Shown here piece by piece: positions 1-5,026 of a DNA stretch of 5,026 nucleotides (position 1 is the first letter of the stretch; each line of letters begins with the position of its first letter). The notes under the pieces are model-generated. The model ran no database searches and had not been told where the DNA came from. It saw only the letters and a program-made list of their open reading frames with translations. The position numbers and the translations under genes are program-made. This DNA comes from an uncultured Eubacteriales bacterium (GTDB lineage Bacteria; Bacillota; Clostridia; Oscillospirales; Acutalibacteraceae): the NCBI GenBank assembly GCA_900317215.1, contig ONFW01000140.1, positions 1 to 5,026 on the forward strand, given 5' to 3'.

Positions 1-400
1 ATCTCGGATACAGCTTTGTCACTACCTCATTATCACCCGAGCCTTCATATTTCCAGTTGTTTCCTTCAACAAAAAACAGCTCAGGATAGACGCCCCTGAC
101 AATTATTGTAATACCGTTCATTTCTGTCCTTGACAGCTTCCATTCAGATACGTCTATAGTATCGTCAAAATTCATATAGGCCTCCCTGAGCTTTTTTATA
201 AGAGCAGGGTGTGAGCGTGTCGTGGTGGTTCTGTTGTCATCAGTATAACCGCTGGTTATATACTTGAAATCAAATTCATAATCGATCATACCGTCCTTGG
301 TTTGTACCGCGGCAGAAGCTCCCGTCACAGCACACGATACCGCAGCAGAAAAAGCCAGAGATACCGCCAACAGCTTTTTAAATACAGTCCTTTTTGCCAT
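1..400 (-). CDS. Secreted protein, N-terminal part only (possible transglutaminase-like protein)
   Basis: An open frame runs from ATG at 398-400 to the left edge without a stop, giving the first 133 residues; the C-terminal part lies outside the window. The start is supported by a GGAGTG ribosome site about 6 nt upstream and a consensus promoter. Residues 1-30 form a classic signal peptide: basic start (K3, R4, K8, K9), hydrophobic core from about L10 to V25, and an A28-S29-A30 cleavage motif. C23 sits in a poor lipobox (AVSC), so signal peptidase I is favoured over lipoprotein processing. The mature part is polar, with a threonine/arginine-rich stretch near residues 57-62, then a region ending in a VYPELFFVEG-type motif and KLYPR. 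From memory, this resembles the N-terminal region preceding transglutaminase-like domains in secreted Clostridia proteins. That domain is not visible here, so function is uncertain; export is well supported. Confidence 0.8.
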   Translation of the reverse strand, partial: MAKRTVFKKLLAVSLAFSAAVSCAVTGASAAVQTKDGMIDYEFDFKYITSGYTDDNRTTTTRSHPALIKKLREAYMNFDDTIDVSEWKLSRTEMNGITIIVRGVYPELFFVEGNNWKYEGSGDNEVVTKLYPR

Positions 401-430
401 AAGCTTCACTCCATTCATTTTTATGACTCA

Positions 431-459
431 ATTATACTATTAATCACATTTACTGTCAA
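431..459 (-). promoter_or_regulatory. Sigma-A promoter of the secreted protein gene
   Basis: On the minus strand there is a perfect -35 TTGACA (454-459), a 17-bp spacer and a perfect -10 TATAAT (431-436). The predicted start of transcription is near 424, giving a leader of roughly 24 nt that contains the GGAGTG ribosome site. A full match to consensus at the ideal spacing suggests strong, largely constitutive expression unless a repressor acts. Confidence 0.88.
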
Positions 460-484
460 TTATGCCTGAGAACGTTTGTAAGGG

Positions 485-513
485 TTGATATTTCCGAGAT
501 AAAAGAGTAGAAT
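485..513 (+). promoter_or_regulatory. Sigma-A promoter of the cyclophilin gene
   Basis: The plus strand carries TTGATA (485-490), a 17-bp spacer and TAGAAT (508-513), each one mismatch from consensus. Transcription would begin near 520. The leader of about 54 nt contains a 6-bp inverted repeat, AGCCGA/TCGGCT (525-530 and 540-545, 9-nt loop), and an AAAGGAAGG ribosome site (about 9 nt before the ATG). The two divergent promoters lie back to back with their -35 boxes about 25 bp apart. Confidence 0.8.
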
Positions 514-573
514 ATAAAATGAAGAGCCGAGGCATAGGATCGGCTGAATAATATCAAAAGGAAGGCGATAATC

Positions 574-1095
574 ATGGCACAAAATCCGGTAGTGACTATC
601 ACAATGGAGGACGGAAGGGTCATCAAGGCAGAGCTTTATCCCGAGGTTGCTCCCAACACGGTCAACAATTTCATAAGCCTTATCAATAAGGGCTACTATA
701 ACGGCCTGAGCTTTCACAGAGTCATTTATAACTTCATGCTGCAGGGCGGCTGCCCAGAGGGTACAGGACGAGGCGGTCCCGGATATCACATCAAGGGAGA
801 GTTCTCTCAGAACGGCTTCAAAAACGATCTCAAGCATACCGCAGGCGTCCTCTCCATGGCAAGAACAATGATCCCCGATTCCGCAGGCTCACAGTTTTTC
901 ATCATGCATAAGGACGCTCCGCACCTCAACGGCGCTTACGCCGCCTTCGGAAAGGTCATCGACGGCATGGAGGTAGTAAACGAGATAGCTGAGTGCGATA
1001 CCGATTTTTCAGACAAGCCGCTCGACCCTCAGATCATGAAAACCGTTACTGTTGACACCTTCGGCGTTCAATATCCGGAGCCTGAGAAGGTCTGA
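574..1095 (+). CDS. ppiB: Peptidyl-prolyl cis-trans isomerase, cyclophilin type
   Basis: This is a 173-residue single-domain cyclophilin that catalyses cis-trans isomerisation of Xaa-Pro bonds and so assists folding. There is no signal peptide, so it should be cytosolic. The family core is intact: FHRVI at 47-51 with R49 matching the catalytic Arg55 of human cyclophilin A, F54/M55/Q57 of the FMLQGG stretch matching Phe60/Met61/Gln63, the GGPGY loop (67-71), and S106-Q107-F108-F109-I110 matching the GSQFF active-site strand. H117 stands where human CypA has Trp121; substitution there is common in bacterial cyclophilins and usually associated with weaker cyclosporin binding. Length is normal for bacterial PpiB. 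The start is set by the AAAGGAAGG site and by the family's usual N-terminal strand (VVTITMEDG). It is a single-gene unit with its own promoter and terminator. Confidence 0.96.
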   Translation: MAQNPVVTITMEDGRVIKAELYPEVAPNTVNNFISLINKGYYNGLSFHRVIYNFMLQGGCPEGTGRGGPGYHIKGEFSQNGFKNDLKHTAGVLSMARTMIPDSAGSQFFIMHKDAPHLNGAYAAFGKVIDGMEVVNEIAECDTDFSDKPLDPQIMKTVTVDTFGVQYPEPEKV

Positions 1096-1120
1096 CATAA
1101 GGGAAACTTTAATAATAATT

Positions 1121-1158
1121 CAGCAGCCCGCAAAGCTTGAGCGGGCTGCTGTTTTTTT
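1121..1158 (+). terminator. Rho-independent terminator of ppiB, probably bidirectional
   Basis: An 11-bp perfect stem (CAGCAGCCCGC at 1121-1131 with GCGGGCTGCTG at 1141-1151) encloses a 9-nt loop and is followed by seven T (1152-1158). It starts 26 nt after the ppiB stop. On the minus strand the same stem lies 38 nt past the mtaB stop and is followed by an A/T-rich tail (AATTATTATT), so it probably stops the convergent mtaB transcript too, though with a weaker U-tract. Confidence 0.95.
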
Positions 1159-1188
1159 GCCGGAAATCATCGGCATTATTTTCCGTTG

Positions 1189-2484
1189 TTATTCCTTATT
1201 AATTATTCTGCCTGTGCAGAAGCCGTCCTCAGCTTTTTCTATCAGAATATCCGCCACCTTGCCGATACAGTTTTCGTCCGCCTTGATAAACACGGGAGTA
1301 TAATTCATTGTGTAGCCCTCATACATACCGTTTTTATTGCGGGATTCGATAAGCACCTGCTCTATCCTTCCTACCTGCGAATCAAGAAATGCTTTCATTC
1401 CCTTTGCTGCGACCCTTGCCATTGCCGACGCCCTCTCCTTTTTGACCTCCGGCGAAAGCTGTCCCTGCGCTCTGTCTGCTACAGTACCCTTTCGTCTCGA
1501 ATACGGGAAAATATGTACCCGAGCAAAACCAGTATCTTCAACAAATTTAAGGGATTCCTCAAACTCCTCCTCCGTCTCACCGGCAAAGCCGACCATGACG
1601 TCTGTCGTTATTGACGGATTATCAAACACCGAACGTATATTATTCACTATCTCCGAATACTCCTCAACTGTATAGTGTCTGTTCATTCGCTTGAGGGTCT
1701 CATTACAGCCACTCTGCAGAGCAAGATGAAACTGCGGGCAGAAGTTTTTGTAACGTGAAAGCAGCTTCAGCGTTTCTATATCCATAGATTCCGGCTCGAG
1801 AGAACCGAGCCTTATCCTCACATCGGCGCTCTCGCAGGCTGCGGTTACTGCATCGGAGAATTTCAAGCCGTTATCACTTCCGAAGGAAGAAAGATTTATG
1901 CCTATCAGTACGACCTCCTTATAGCCGTTTGCGGCAAAGGCCTTTACCTCGTCACGGATATATTCAAGCGAGCACGACCTCACCCTTCCCCTTGCGTAGG
2001 GTATTATACAGTATGAACAGAAGCGGTTGCAGCCGTCCTCTATTTTCAGAAAGGCTCTCGTGCGGTTCACAAAATCATCTACAACAAGAGCCTCATACGG
2101 GTCACTGCGGCAGTAGTTTTCTACGGATACGAGCCTTTCACCCCCGGCAAGATACTCTTTCAGCACCGGTATAATATCCTTTCTGCGCTTATTGCCGAGA
2201 ACTATATCCACCTCCGGCAGCCTGTCTCCCGATTCCGGAAACGCCTGTGCCATACAGCCGGTAAGCACTATTATGCCGTCCGGGTTTTCTCTGCGCAAAC
2301 GGTGTATCAGCTTGACCGCCTTCTGCTCGCTCACCCTTGTAACGGCGCAGGAGTTTATTACGGAAATATCCGCCTTTTCGTCTTCGTTGACTGTCTGATA
2401 TCCGTTTTCGGCAAGCTCCCTGAGCATTGCCTGAGATTCAAACTGATTCACCTTGCAGCCCAAGGTCAGAATTTTCACTTTCAT
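1189..2484 (-). CDS. mtaB: tRNA (N6-L-threonylcarbamoyladenosine(37)-C2)-methylthiotransferase MtaB
   Basis: A radical-SAM methylthiotransferase of 431 residues, the family's usual length. MtaB (B. subtilis YqeV, mammalian CDKAL1) converts t6A to ms2t6A at position 37 of tRNAs reading ANN codons, which helps decoding accuracy. Visible domains: the N-terminal UPF0004 domain with cluster-binding C10 (LTLGCKVNQ), C46 (INSCAVT) and C77 (LTGCMAQ); the radical-SAM domain with C152-x3-C156-x2-C159 (GCNRFCSYCIIPYARG), which binds the second 4Fe-4S cluster and SAM; and a C-terminal TRAM domain at about 368-428 for tRNA binding. GCKVNQ and the CSYCIIPYARGR form favour MtaB over MiaB or RimO. I chose ATG at 2482-2484 rather than an in-frame ATG eight codons upstream, because GGGAGG lies 7 nt before it and the family starts directly at the MKVKILTLGC strand. 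The gene converges with ppiB and diverges from the HPr-like gene. Confidence 0.95.
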   Translation of the reverse strand: MKVKILTLGCKVNQFESQAMLRELAENGYQTVNEDEKADISVINSCAVTRVSEQKAVKLIHRLRRENPDGIIVLTGCMAQAFPESGDRLPEVDIVLGNKRRKDIIPVLKEYLAGGERLVSVENYCRSDPYEALVVDDFVNRTRAFLKIEDGCNRFCSYCIIPYARGRVRSCSLEYIRDEVKAFAANGYKEVVLIGINLSSFGSDNGLKFSDAVTAACESADVRIRLGSLEPESMDIETLKLLSRYKNFCPQFHLALQSGCNETLKRMNRHYTVEEYSEIVNNIRSVFDNPSITTDVMVGFAGETEEEFEESLKFVEDTGFARVHIFPYSRRKGTVADRAQGQLSPEVKKERASAMARVAAKGMKAFLDSQVGRIEQVLIESRNKNGMYEGYTMNYTPVFIKADENCIGKVADILIEKAEDGFCTGRIINKE

Positions 2485-2491
2485 ACAGCCG

Positions 2492-2497
2492 CCTCCC
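2492..2497 (-). promoter_or_regulatory. Shine-Dalgarno site that sets the mtaB start
   Basis: GGGAGG on the minus strand lies 7 nt before the ATG at 2482-2484. The more distal in-frame ATG at 2506-2508 has no comparable site in front of it and would place this motif inside the coding region. Confidence 0.85.
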
Positions 2498-2511
2498 AAT
2501 ATTGTCATTAA

Positions 2512-2571
2512 GGACTAAAATTTACGACAGAACAGGCAATTTATAGTCCATGATACAAAATTGTCGTAAAT
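2512..2571. repeat. Two interlocked inverted repeats upstream of mtaB
   Basis: Pair A is a perfect 10-bp inverted repeat, ATTTACGACA (2520-2529) with TGTCGTAAAT (2562-2571), 32 bp apart. Pair B is GGACTA (2512-2517) with TAGTCC (2544-2549), extendable through AATT with one bulged base. The order along the DNA is B, A, B, A, so the two stems cross: in an RNA they would be mutually exclusive or form a pseudoknot. A TATAAA hexamer on the minus strand (2540-2545) lies between the A arms and could be an alternative mtaB -10, with only a poor -35 (TACGAC, 17-bp spacing) inside the A arm. The structure is seen directly; its role as operator or leader RNA is inference. Confidence 0.6.
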
Positions 2572-2593
2572 GCTCTTTTTAGTTATTTTTTTG

Positions 2594-2622
2594 TTGACCT
2601 ATGGGTCTTTTATTGATAGAAT
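2594..2622 (+). promoter_or_regulatory. Sigma-A promoter of the HPr-like gene
   Basis: TTGACC (2594-2599), a 17-bp spacer and TAGAAT (2617-2622) fit a sigma-A promoter on the plus strand. A T-rich tract just upstream (2575-2592) could act as an UP element. Transcription would start near 2629, leaving a leader of about 62 nt. A small inverted repeat GACC-TATG-GGTC (2596-2607) overlaps the -35 box and could be an operator half-turn or chance. Confidence 0.78.
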
Positions 2623-2629
2623 TATAGCA
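2621..2629 (-). promoter_or_regulatory. Extended -10 promoter candidate for mtaB
   Basis: The minus strand reads TGCTATAAT, a perfect -10 hexamer (2621-2626) with the TGn extension. No good -35 is seen at the right distance, as is typical for extended -10 promoters. It overlaps the plus-strand -10 (2617-2622) by two bases. Transcription from here would start near 2614 and give mtaB a leader of about 130 nt containing both interlocked inverted repeats. Confidence 0.5.
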
Positions 2630-2690
2630 GAACAGGCGCCCTTGACGGGATATCATAAAGAAAATAACACCGAAAGGACTGGGTCAGAAT

Positions 2691-2957
2691 ATGTACAGAA
2701 CAAAAATTTTTTTGAAGGACCTTACAAGCGTAAAGCATTTTGCAGCTATGACGGCAAAATATGACAAGCTCAAGATCAACCTTATTTCTGATATATATAC
2801 TATTGATGCTCATTCTCTTATCGGCATTATCAGCCTTGACATTTCCGATCCGATGATACTCGAGCTGCCAGACAGCGACCCTCCCGAGGAGCTTCTTTCA
2901 GATCTCGCTCCCTTCCTCTGCAGCGAAGAAGCCGTTGTTGAGTGTCAGGCGGAATAA
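2691..2957 (+). CDS. HPr-like protein lacking the phosphorylatable histidine
   Basis: This 88-residue protein follows the HPr (PtsH) fold pattern: strand 1 (residues 3-9), a short helix (about 13-24) ending AKYD as in B. subtilis HPr SKYD, then DAHSLIGIISLDIS (39-52) matching the HPr segment around KSIMGVMSLGI, a strand (MILELPD) and an acidic C-terminal helix (EELLSDLAPFL). S42 sits where HPr has Ser46, the HPr kinase target. The GLHARPA loop carrying the active-site His15 is missing: residues 10-19 read DLTSVKHFAA, about five residues shorter, and H16 is not in an HxRP context. It therefore should not carry phosphate from Enzyme I to sugar permeases. By analogy with Bacillus Crh it may be regulatory; similar His-less HPr-like proteins are, from memory, known in Clostridia. 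AAAGGA (2673-2678) lies 12 nt before the ATG, a rather long spacing. It has its own promoter and terminator, with no PTS gene beside it. Confidence 0.78.
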   Translation: MYRTKIFLKDLTSVKHFAAMTAKYDKLKINLISDIYTIDAHSLIGIISLDISDPMILELPDSDPPEELLSDLAPFLCSEEAVVECQAE

Positions 2958-2968
2958 TCAAGCTATTC

Positions 2969-2993
2969 AGGCACGGATCACCGTGCCTTTTTT
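2969..2993 (+). terminator. Rho-independent terminator of the HPr-like gene
   Basis: An 8-bp perfect stem, AGGCACGG (2969-2976) with CCGTGCCT (2981-2988), has a four-base ATCA loop and runs into six T (2988-2993). It begins 12 nt after the stop codon. The convergent ABC-F gene ends 11 nt to the right; on its strand the hairpin is present but has no U-tract, so termination in that direction would be weaker. Confidence 0.93.
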
Positions 2994-3003
2994 GTTTTAG
3001 CTA

Positions 3004-4914
3004 TCAGTCCTCTTCAAGCCTGAGACTGATCTGCTCCCATTCGGAATAAAGCCTGTCAAGCTTTTCCTGCTCCTCCGCTGTTTTCTGTGTCAGCAGGAGA
3101 GTTTTTTCATAATCGCATGAGTTCTCAGGGTCATTGAGAGCTTCATCAAGCTCCGACATCAGGTTCTCCTGCTCCGATATCTCCGTTTCAAGCCTTGCAA
3201 GTCTTGCCTTGTCTCTGCGTCTCTGAGCGTCGCGCTCCTTCTTGTTCTTATATTCAGGCTGTTTCTCCTCCGCAGATGCGGGGGAGCTTTTTTCTTTCTC
3301 ATCAAAGGGTCTGAACTTCTGCAGAAAGCTCTCATAATTTCCCTCATATACCTGAATGCCCTCACTTGTGAGATAGAATATCTTATCCGCAAGACTGTTG
3401 ATAAGATATCTGTCGTGAGATACAATAAGCAGCGTACCCTCATATCCTGAAAGCGCAGTCTGTAGCGCCTCGCACGAGTTTATGTCCAGATGATTAGTAG
3501 GCTCGTCAAGTAAAAGAAAATTTGCCCTTGAAAGCATAAGCTCTGTCAGAAGCACCTTTGCCCGTTCTCCTCCGCTGAGCGACGACAAAGGCTTGAATAC
3601 ATCATCGTTTTTAAAAAGAAGTCTTGCAAGAGTGCTTCTTATCTCGGTGTTAGTCATAGACGGGAAGATGTCCGATATTTCCTCAAAGACGGTCTTACTG
3701 CTGTCCATACCGCTTTGTATCTGGTCATAATAGCCCTTTTTAACTCCCACGCCAAAGCGTATCCTTCCGCAGTCCGCCTGATACTGCCCTAACAGGGTCT
3801 TTATAAGAGAGGTCTTTCCACAGCCGTTGGGGCCTAATATGAATATCCTTTCTCCCCTGTGTATCTCCATAGAAACATTTCTGAATATCGTATGCTCCCC
3901 AAAGCTCAGAGCCAACCCGTTCACATCAAGAACATCCTCGCCGCTCTGCCCGTTTATTCCCAGTTTCAGGGTCATTGAATCAGGGGTCCTGTCGGGTCTT
4001 TCAAGATTTTTTTCAAGCCTGTCTATTATTTTCTGCTTGCTCTCGGCAGTCCTGATGTTTTTTTCCCTGTTCCACCTGCGCTGCTGCTCAATTATTCCTT
4101 CGAGTCTGTTTATTTCCTTCACGGTATTGTCATAGACCCTCTGAGCAGCAAGTCTTCTTTCGTCCCTTTGCGGCAGATATGCCGAGTAGCCTCCCTTATA
4201 TACCGTCATCTTCTTATTTTCAAGCTCAAAAGTCCTTGTCGTGACCTTATCAAGAAAATATCTGTCATGAGATATTACAATATAAGCACAGCCCGAGCTT
4301 GTAAGATACTCCTCAAGCCATTCAACCGAGTGAGTATCGAGATGATTGGTCGGCTCGTCAAGCAGAAGAAGGTTAGCGCCGCACAAAAGCAGCTTTGCAA
4401 GCTGCAGCTTGGCACGCTGTCCTCCGCTGAGCGAGCGTATCGGGAGCTGCATCTGCATATCGTCAAATCCAAGACCGAGAAGCGCCGATCTCGCCCTTGC
4501 CCTGTATGTAAGCCCCTCTCTCCTTGTGAACTCATCATTCAGAAACGCCTGTCTTTCAACAAGACTGTCTATATCCCCTGTTTTAGAGGAAATGCTCTCA
4601 CTAAGGCGTTCAAGCTCCCTTTCCGCCTCGATAAGGTCATCAAACACCGTCAGCACTTCATTATATGCAGATCTGTCCAACGCTCTGCATACATGCTGCT
4701 CCATATAGCCTATCTTCGTATTTTTATTTATTATGATCTCTCCGTCTGCAGGCTCATACTCCCCCGTGAGAAGCTTGAACAGAGTCGTCTTTCCGCAGCC
4801 GTTCACTCCGATAAGCCCTATCCTGTCTCCGCTCTGCACTTCAAAATACATTTTGTCGAACAGCTTCTGCTCTCCGAACTCCATTGACAGACCGTTTACC
4901 GTTATTATTGCCAT
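3004..4914 (-). CDS. ABC-F family ATPase, YdiF/Uup-like, with C-terminal coiled coil
   Basis: This 636-residue soluble protein has two ABC domains and no membrane segments, the mark of ABC-F translation factors that bind the ribosomal E site and use ATP to relieve stalled or misaligned states. Domain 1: Walker A GVNGCGKTT (36-44), signature LSGGQ (162-166), Walker B/D-loop LLLLDEPTNHLD (182-193), H-loop SHDRY (215-219). The charged inter-domain linker that contacts the P-site tRNA is about 248-315, rich in R, E and Q. Domain 2: GPNGCGKTS (361-369), LSGGE (446-450), LLLDEPTNHLD (467-477), SHDRY (499-503). Catalytic glutamates E187 and E471 are both present. A lysine/glutamate-rich C-terminal coiled coil (about 555-633) matches Uup/YdiF-type members and argues against the shorter EttA type. 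The linker is of ordinary length, so a housekeeping role is more likely than antibiotic resistance. I chose ATG at 4912-4914 because family members begin directly with such a strand (MAIITVNGLS). Confidence 0.94.
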   Translation of the reverse strand: MAIITVNGLSMEFGEQKLFDKMYFEVQSGDRIGLIGVNGCGKTTLFKLLTGEYEPADGEIIINKNTKIGYMEQHVCRALDRSAYNEVLTVFDDLIEAERELERLSESISSKTGDIDSLVERQAFLNDEFTRREGLTYRARARSALLGLGFDDMQMQLPIRSLSGGQRAKLQLAKLLLCGANLLLLDEPTNHLDTHSVEWLEEYLTSSGCAYIVISHDRYFLDKVTTRTFELENKKMTVYKGGYSAYLPQRDERRLAAQRVYDNTVKEINRLEGIIEQQRRWNREKNIRTAESKQKIIDRLEKNLERPDRTPDSMTLKLGINGQSGEDVLDVNGLALSFGEHTIFRNVSMEIHRGERIFILGPNGCGKTSLIKTLLGQYQADCGRIRFGVGVKKGYYDQIQSGMDSSKTVFEEISDIFPSMTNTEIRSTLARLLFKNDDVFKPLSSLSGGERAKVLLTELMLSRANFLLLDEPTNHLDINSCEALQTALSGYEGTLLIVSHDRYLINSLADKIFYLTSEGIQVYEGNYESFLQKFRPFDEKEKSSPASAEEKQPEYKNKKERDAQRRRDKARLARLETEISEQENLMSELDEALNDPENSCDYEKTLLLTQKTAEEQEKLDRLYSEWEQISLRLEED

Positions 4915-4926
4915 CTGATTCACCGT

Positions 4927-4932
4927 CACCTT
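4927..4932 (-). promoter_or_regulatory. Shine-Dalgarno site that sets the ABC-F start
   Basis: AAGGTG on the minus strand ends 12 nt before ATG 4912-4914. An in-frame GTG at 4927-4929 is part of this motif and would add five residues (MTVNQ), but then the start codon would lie within the ribosome site itself and no other site is seen upstream. The spacing is on the long side. Confidence 0.6.
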
Positions 4933-4946
4933 ATTTTATACACCTT

Positions 4947-4975
4947 ATAATACCACAACACATTGAATAAATCAA
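4947..4975 (-). promoter_or_regulatory. Sigma-A promoter of the ABC-F gene
   Basis: The minus strand carries TTGATT (4970-4975), a 17-bp spacer and TATTAT (4947-4952), preceded by TGG that fits an extended -10. Transcription would start near 4940, giving a short leader of about 26 nt. No attenuator-type leader with a terminator, as found before many antibiotic-resistance ABC-F genes, fits in this space. Confidence 0.75.
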
Positions 4976-4993
4976 TGCCGGACACGCTGCTTG

Positions 4994-5026
4994 GGGGACC
5001 CCTTTTCCGGCAAAAAAGAAGTCCCC
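4994..5026. repeat. Compound inverted repeat at the right edge
   Basis: GGGGAC (4994-4999) pairs with GTCCCC (5021-5026). Inside it, CTTTT (5002-5006) pairs with AAAAG (5014-5018), leaving a symmetric 2x2 internal loop and a CCGGCAA apical loop. The outer stem may extend past the window because 4993 is also G. It is upstream of the ABC-F promoter. It could be the terminator of a neighbouring gene, a dispersed repeat or an operator; the window ends too soon to say. Confidence 0.55.

Noticed and set aside
525..545. 6-bp hairpin in the ppiB leader as a riboswitch or attenuator
   Set aside because: The stem is short, has no U-tract or competing structure and does not cover the ribosome site; at most a minor leader hairpin.
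460..837. Minus-strand open frame of 125 codons opposite ppiB
   Set aside because: It overlaps the ppiB promoter and conserved cyclophilin core in antisense and its product looks like nothing known.
1186..1614. Plus-strand open frame of 142 codons opposite mtaB
   Set aside because: It is antisense to the conserved radical-SAM/TRAM coding sequence, with no promoter or ribosome site; treated as a shadow frame.
2570..2764. 64-codon plus-strand frame starting in the mtaB/HPr-like intergenic region
   Set aside because: It spans the HPr-like promoter, runs into that gene in another frame and lacks a ribosome site. The hydrophobic start merely reflects the T-rich tract.
4168..4887. Long open frame (239 codons) on the plus strand
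   Set aside because: It lies wholly antisense to the conserved first ABC domain of the ABC-F gene, has no ribosome site and encodes no recognisable motif; the complement of conserved Walker and signature codons explains it.
3004..4914. ABC-F gene as an antibiotic-resistance determinant
   Set aside because: The inter-domain linker is of ordinary length, a Uup/YdiF-type C-terminal coiled coil is present and no attenuator leader is found; a housekeeping translation factor is more likely.
1..5026. Mobile element, CRISPR array, tRNA/rRNA or new defence system
   Set aside because: No transposase, integrase, spaced direct repeats, cloverleaf or rRNA-like stretch was seen on either strand, and the complete genes belong to recognisable families.

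Overview
The window looks like ordinary chromosomal DNA from a low-to-mid GC member of the Clostridia, most likely a Ruminococcus-type gut or rumen anaerobe. This is an inference from protein flavour (MtaB and a YdiF/Uup-like ABC-F protein), near-consensus sigma-A promoters, purine-rich Shine-Dalgarno sites and short U-tailed terminators. No phage, transposon, CRISPR, tRNA or rRNA signal was seen.

Layout, left to right: (1) the N-terminal 133 residues of a secreted protein on the minus strand, cut off by the window edge; (2) a divergent intergenic region with two back-to-back, near-perfect promoters; (3) a cytosolic cyclophilin (ppiB type) on the plus strand; (4) a strong terminator shared with (5) the convergent tRNA methylthiotransferase gene mtaB on the minus strand; (6) a 206-bp divergent regulatory region with overlapping -10 elements for both directions and interlocked inverted repeats; (7) a small HPr-fold protein on the plus strand that lacks the phosphorylatable histidine loop but keeps the regulatory serine region; (8) a terminator; (9) a complete two-domain ABC-F ATPase on the minus strand with its own promoter; (10) a compound inverted repeat running into the right edge.

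The five genes alternate strictly in strand, so each appears to be its own transcription unit. mtaB and the ABC-F protein both act on translation (tRNA position 37 modification and ribosome-bound ATPase), and the cyclophilin acts on protein folding, but nothing in the sequence shows that they are co-regulated. The least ordinary items are the His-less HPr-like protein and the promoter/leader region between it and mtaB. I found no convincing evidence of a new multi-gene system.
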